Origin: Algicella marina
GTDB lineage: Bacteria > Pseudomonadota > Alphaproteobacteria > Rhodobacterales > Rhodobacteraceae
Reading direction: 5' to 3'
DNA: 64,000 bases
Assembly: GCF_009931615.1 (NCBI RefSeq)
Contig: NZ_CP046620.1
Coordinates: 3,642,501-3,706,500, forward strand
Shown here piece after piece: positions 63,622-64,000 of this stretch. The notes beneath the pieces were generated by a model. The model was not told where the DNA came from and searched no databases. It saw only the letters and a list, made by a program, of their open reading frames with translations. Position 1 is the first letter of the stretch; each line of letters starts with the position of its first letter. The position numbers were made by a program, and so were the translations under genes.

Positions 63622-64000
63622 TCAACGGGTTTTGCGAAGGCGGATCACGACATCGACCTTGGCGATCTCGCAGCCTTCAGGCGGTGTCGGCAGCGCCTCG
63701 ATCCGCACGCTGTCCACCGGCGCATCGGTGATGCGACCATCCTCTTCCCAGTAGTAGTGGGGATGATCATCGGTGCGTGTGTCGAAGTAGGACCGGTTGC
63801 CGTCGACCGTGACTTCCGTCATCAGACCGGCATCGCAGAAGGCGCGCAGCGTGTTGTAGACGGTCGCCAGCGATACGGCCTCGTCACTCTCTCCGGCGGC
63901 TTCGTGCAGGCTCTCGGCGGTGACGTGCCGGTTGCGGCCGTCGCCCACCAGCAGCGCGGCAAGCGTCAGGCGCTGGCGCGTGGGTCGCAGACCCGCCTCC
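63622..64000 (-). CDS. Fur-family regulator, Irr-like, C-terminal part (runs off right edge)
   Basis: At least 126 residues read from the right edge (GLRPTRQRLTLAALLVGDGR) to the stop at 63622. The Fur winged helix (VSLATVYNTLRAFCDAGLM) and DDHPHYYWEEDGRITDAPVD follow. The first motif (LRPTRQR) and the lack of a C-terminal CxxC favour Irr over Fur or Zur, but the Irr His cluster is only partly matched. The true start lies outside the window. It leads a series with the hydrolase, xseB, ispA and dxs. Confidence 0.82.
   Translation of the reverse strand, partial: EAGLRPTRQRLTLAALLVGDGRNRHVTAESLHEAAGESDEAVSLATVYNTLRAFCDAGLMTEVTVDGNRSYFDTRTDDHPHYYWEEDGRITDAPVDSVRIEALPTPPEGCEIAKVDVVIRLRKTR

Noticed and set aside
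1-64000. CRISPR arrays, insertion sequences, prophage genes
   Set aside because: No spaced direct repeats, transposases, integrases or phage structural genes were seen.

Overview
The window looks like chromosomal DNA of an alphaproteobacterium, most likely the Rhodobacterales/Roseobacter group. Pointers are a beta-hydroxyaspartate cycle cluster (bhcRABCD), SoxYZ with a flavocytochrome-c-type sulfide dehydrogenase, an FnrL-type regulator, hemH/argJ/secA arranged as in that group, and an alpha-glucoside-type ABC operon. This assignment rests on recognising the families and was not tested by a search. No phage, transposase, rRNA or CRISPR array was seen.

Region 1 (1-5 kb, minus strand): a dipeptide-type ABC uptake operon. 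A GntR/FCD regulator is followed by the binding protein, an M24 peptidase and two permeases, and the last permease runs off the left edge. Region 2 (5-7.5 kb, minus): soxY, soxZ, a small c-type cytochrome and a flavoprotein, i.e. thiosulfate/sulfide oxidation without soxAXBCD here. Region 3 (7.6-28.3 kb): housekeeping genes (pip, ubiG, marR, grxC, comF, a methyltransferase, hemH, mutT, argJ, a parvulin, secA, a 2OG oxygenase, radC, map, sfsA, a CinA-like gene). Among them are a two-gene envelope unit (a 763-residue Pro/Ala-rich protein and a PstS-OmpA chimera) and a possible sulfotransferase.

Region 4 (28.4-34.1 kb): a tRNA-Leu(UAA) gene split by a 235-nt group I intron, then divergent bhcR and bhcABCD ending at a clear terminator. 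The four enzymes convert two glyoxylate molecules to oxaloacetate. Region 5 (34.4-36.3 kb): a second PstS-OmpA chimera and a gene-poor stretch holding a tandem repeat and two copies of an inverted repeat AGGTAA-N9-TTACCT.

Region 6 (36.3-46.1 kb): an MBL-fold hydrolase, a spermidine/putrescine-type ABC operon that also carries an isochorismatase-family hydrolase and an unknown protein and is divergent to an isopenicillin-N-synthase-like dioxygenase, an ArsR/SRPBCC pair, and fnrL. Region 7 (46.2-53.8 kb): a LacI-controlled sugar-type ABC operon with a GH63-like hydrolase, plausibly for glucosylglycerate or mannosylglycerate. One permease has a DUF11-like insert, the other an extra membrane domain, and a 47-codon ORF is tiled between genes. 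Region 8 (53.9-64 kb): HIT protein, PfkB kinase, nth, type III ornithine decarboxylase, AraC-MGMT fusion, OmpA lipoprotein, then Fur-family regulator, histone-deacetylase-like hydrolase, xseB, ispA and dxs.

Base composition appears to rise from roughly 53-60% GC in most lines sampled left of about 36 kb to about 67% to the right. It is flagged as a finding because housekeeping genes lie on both sides.
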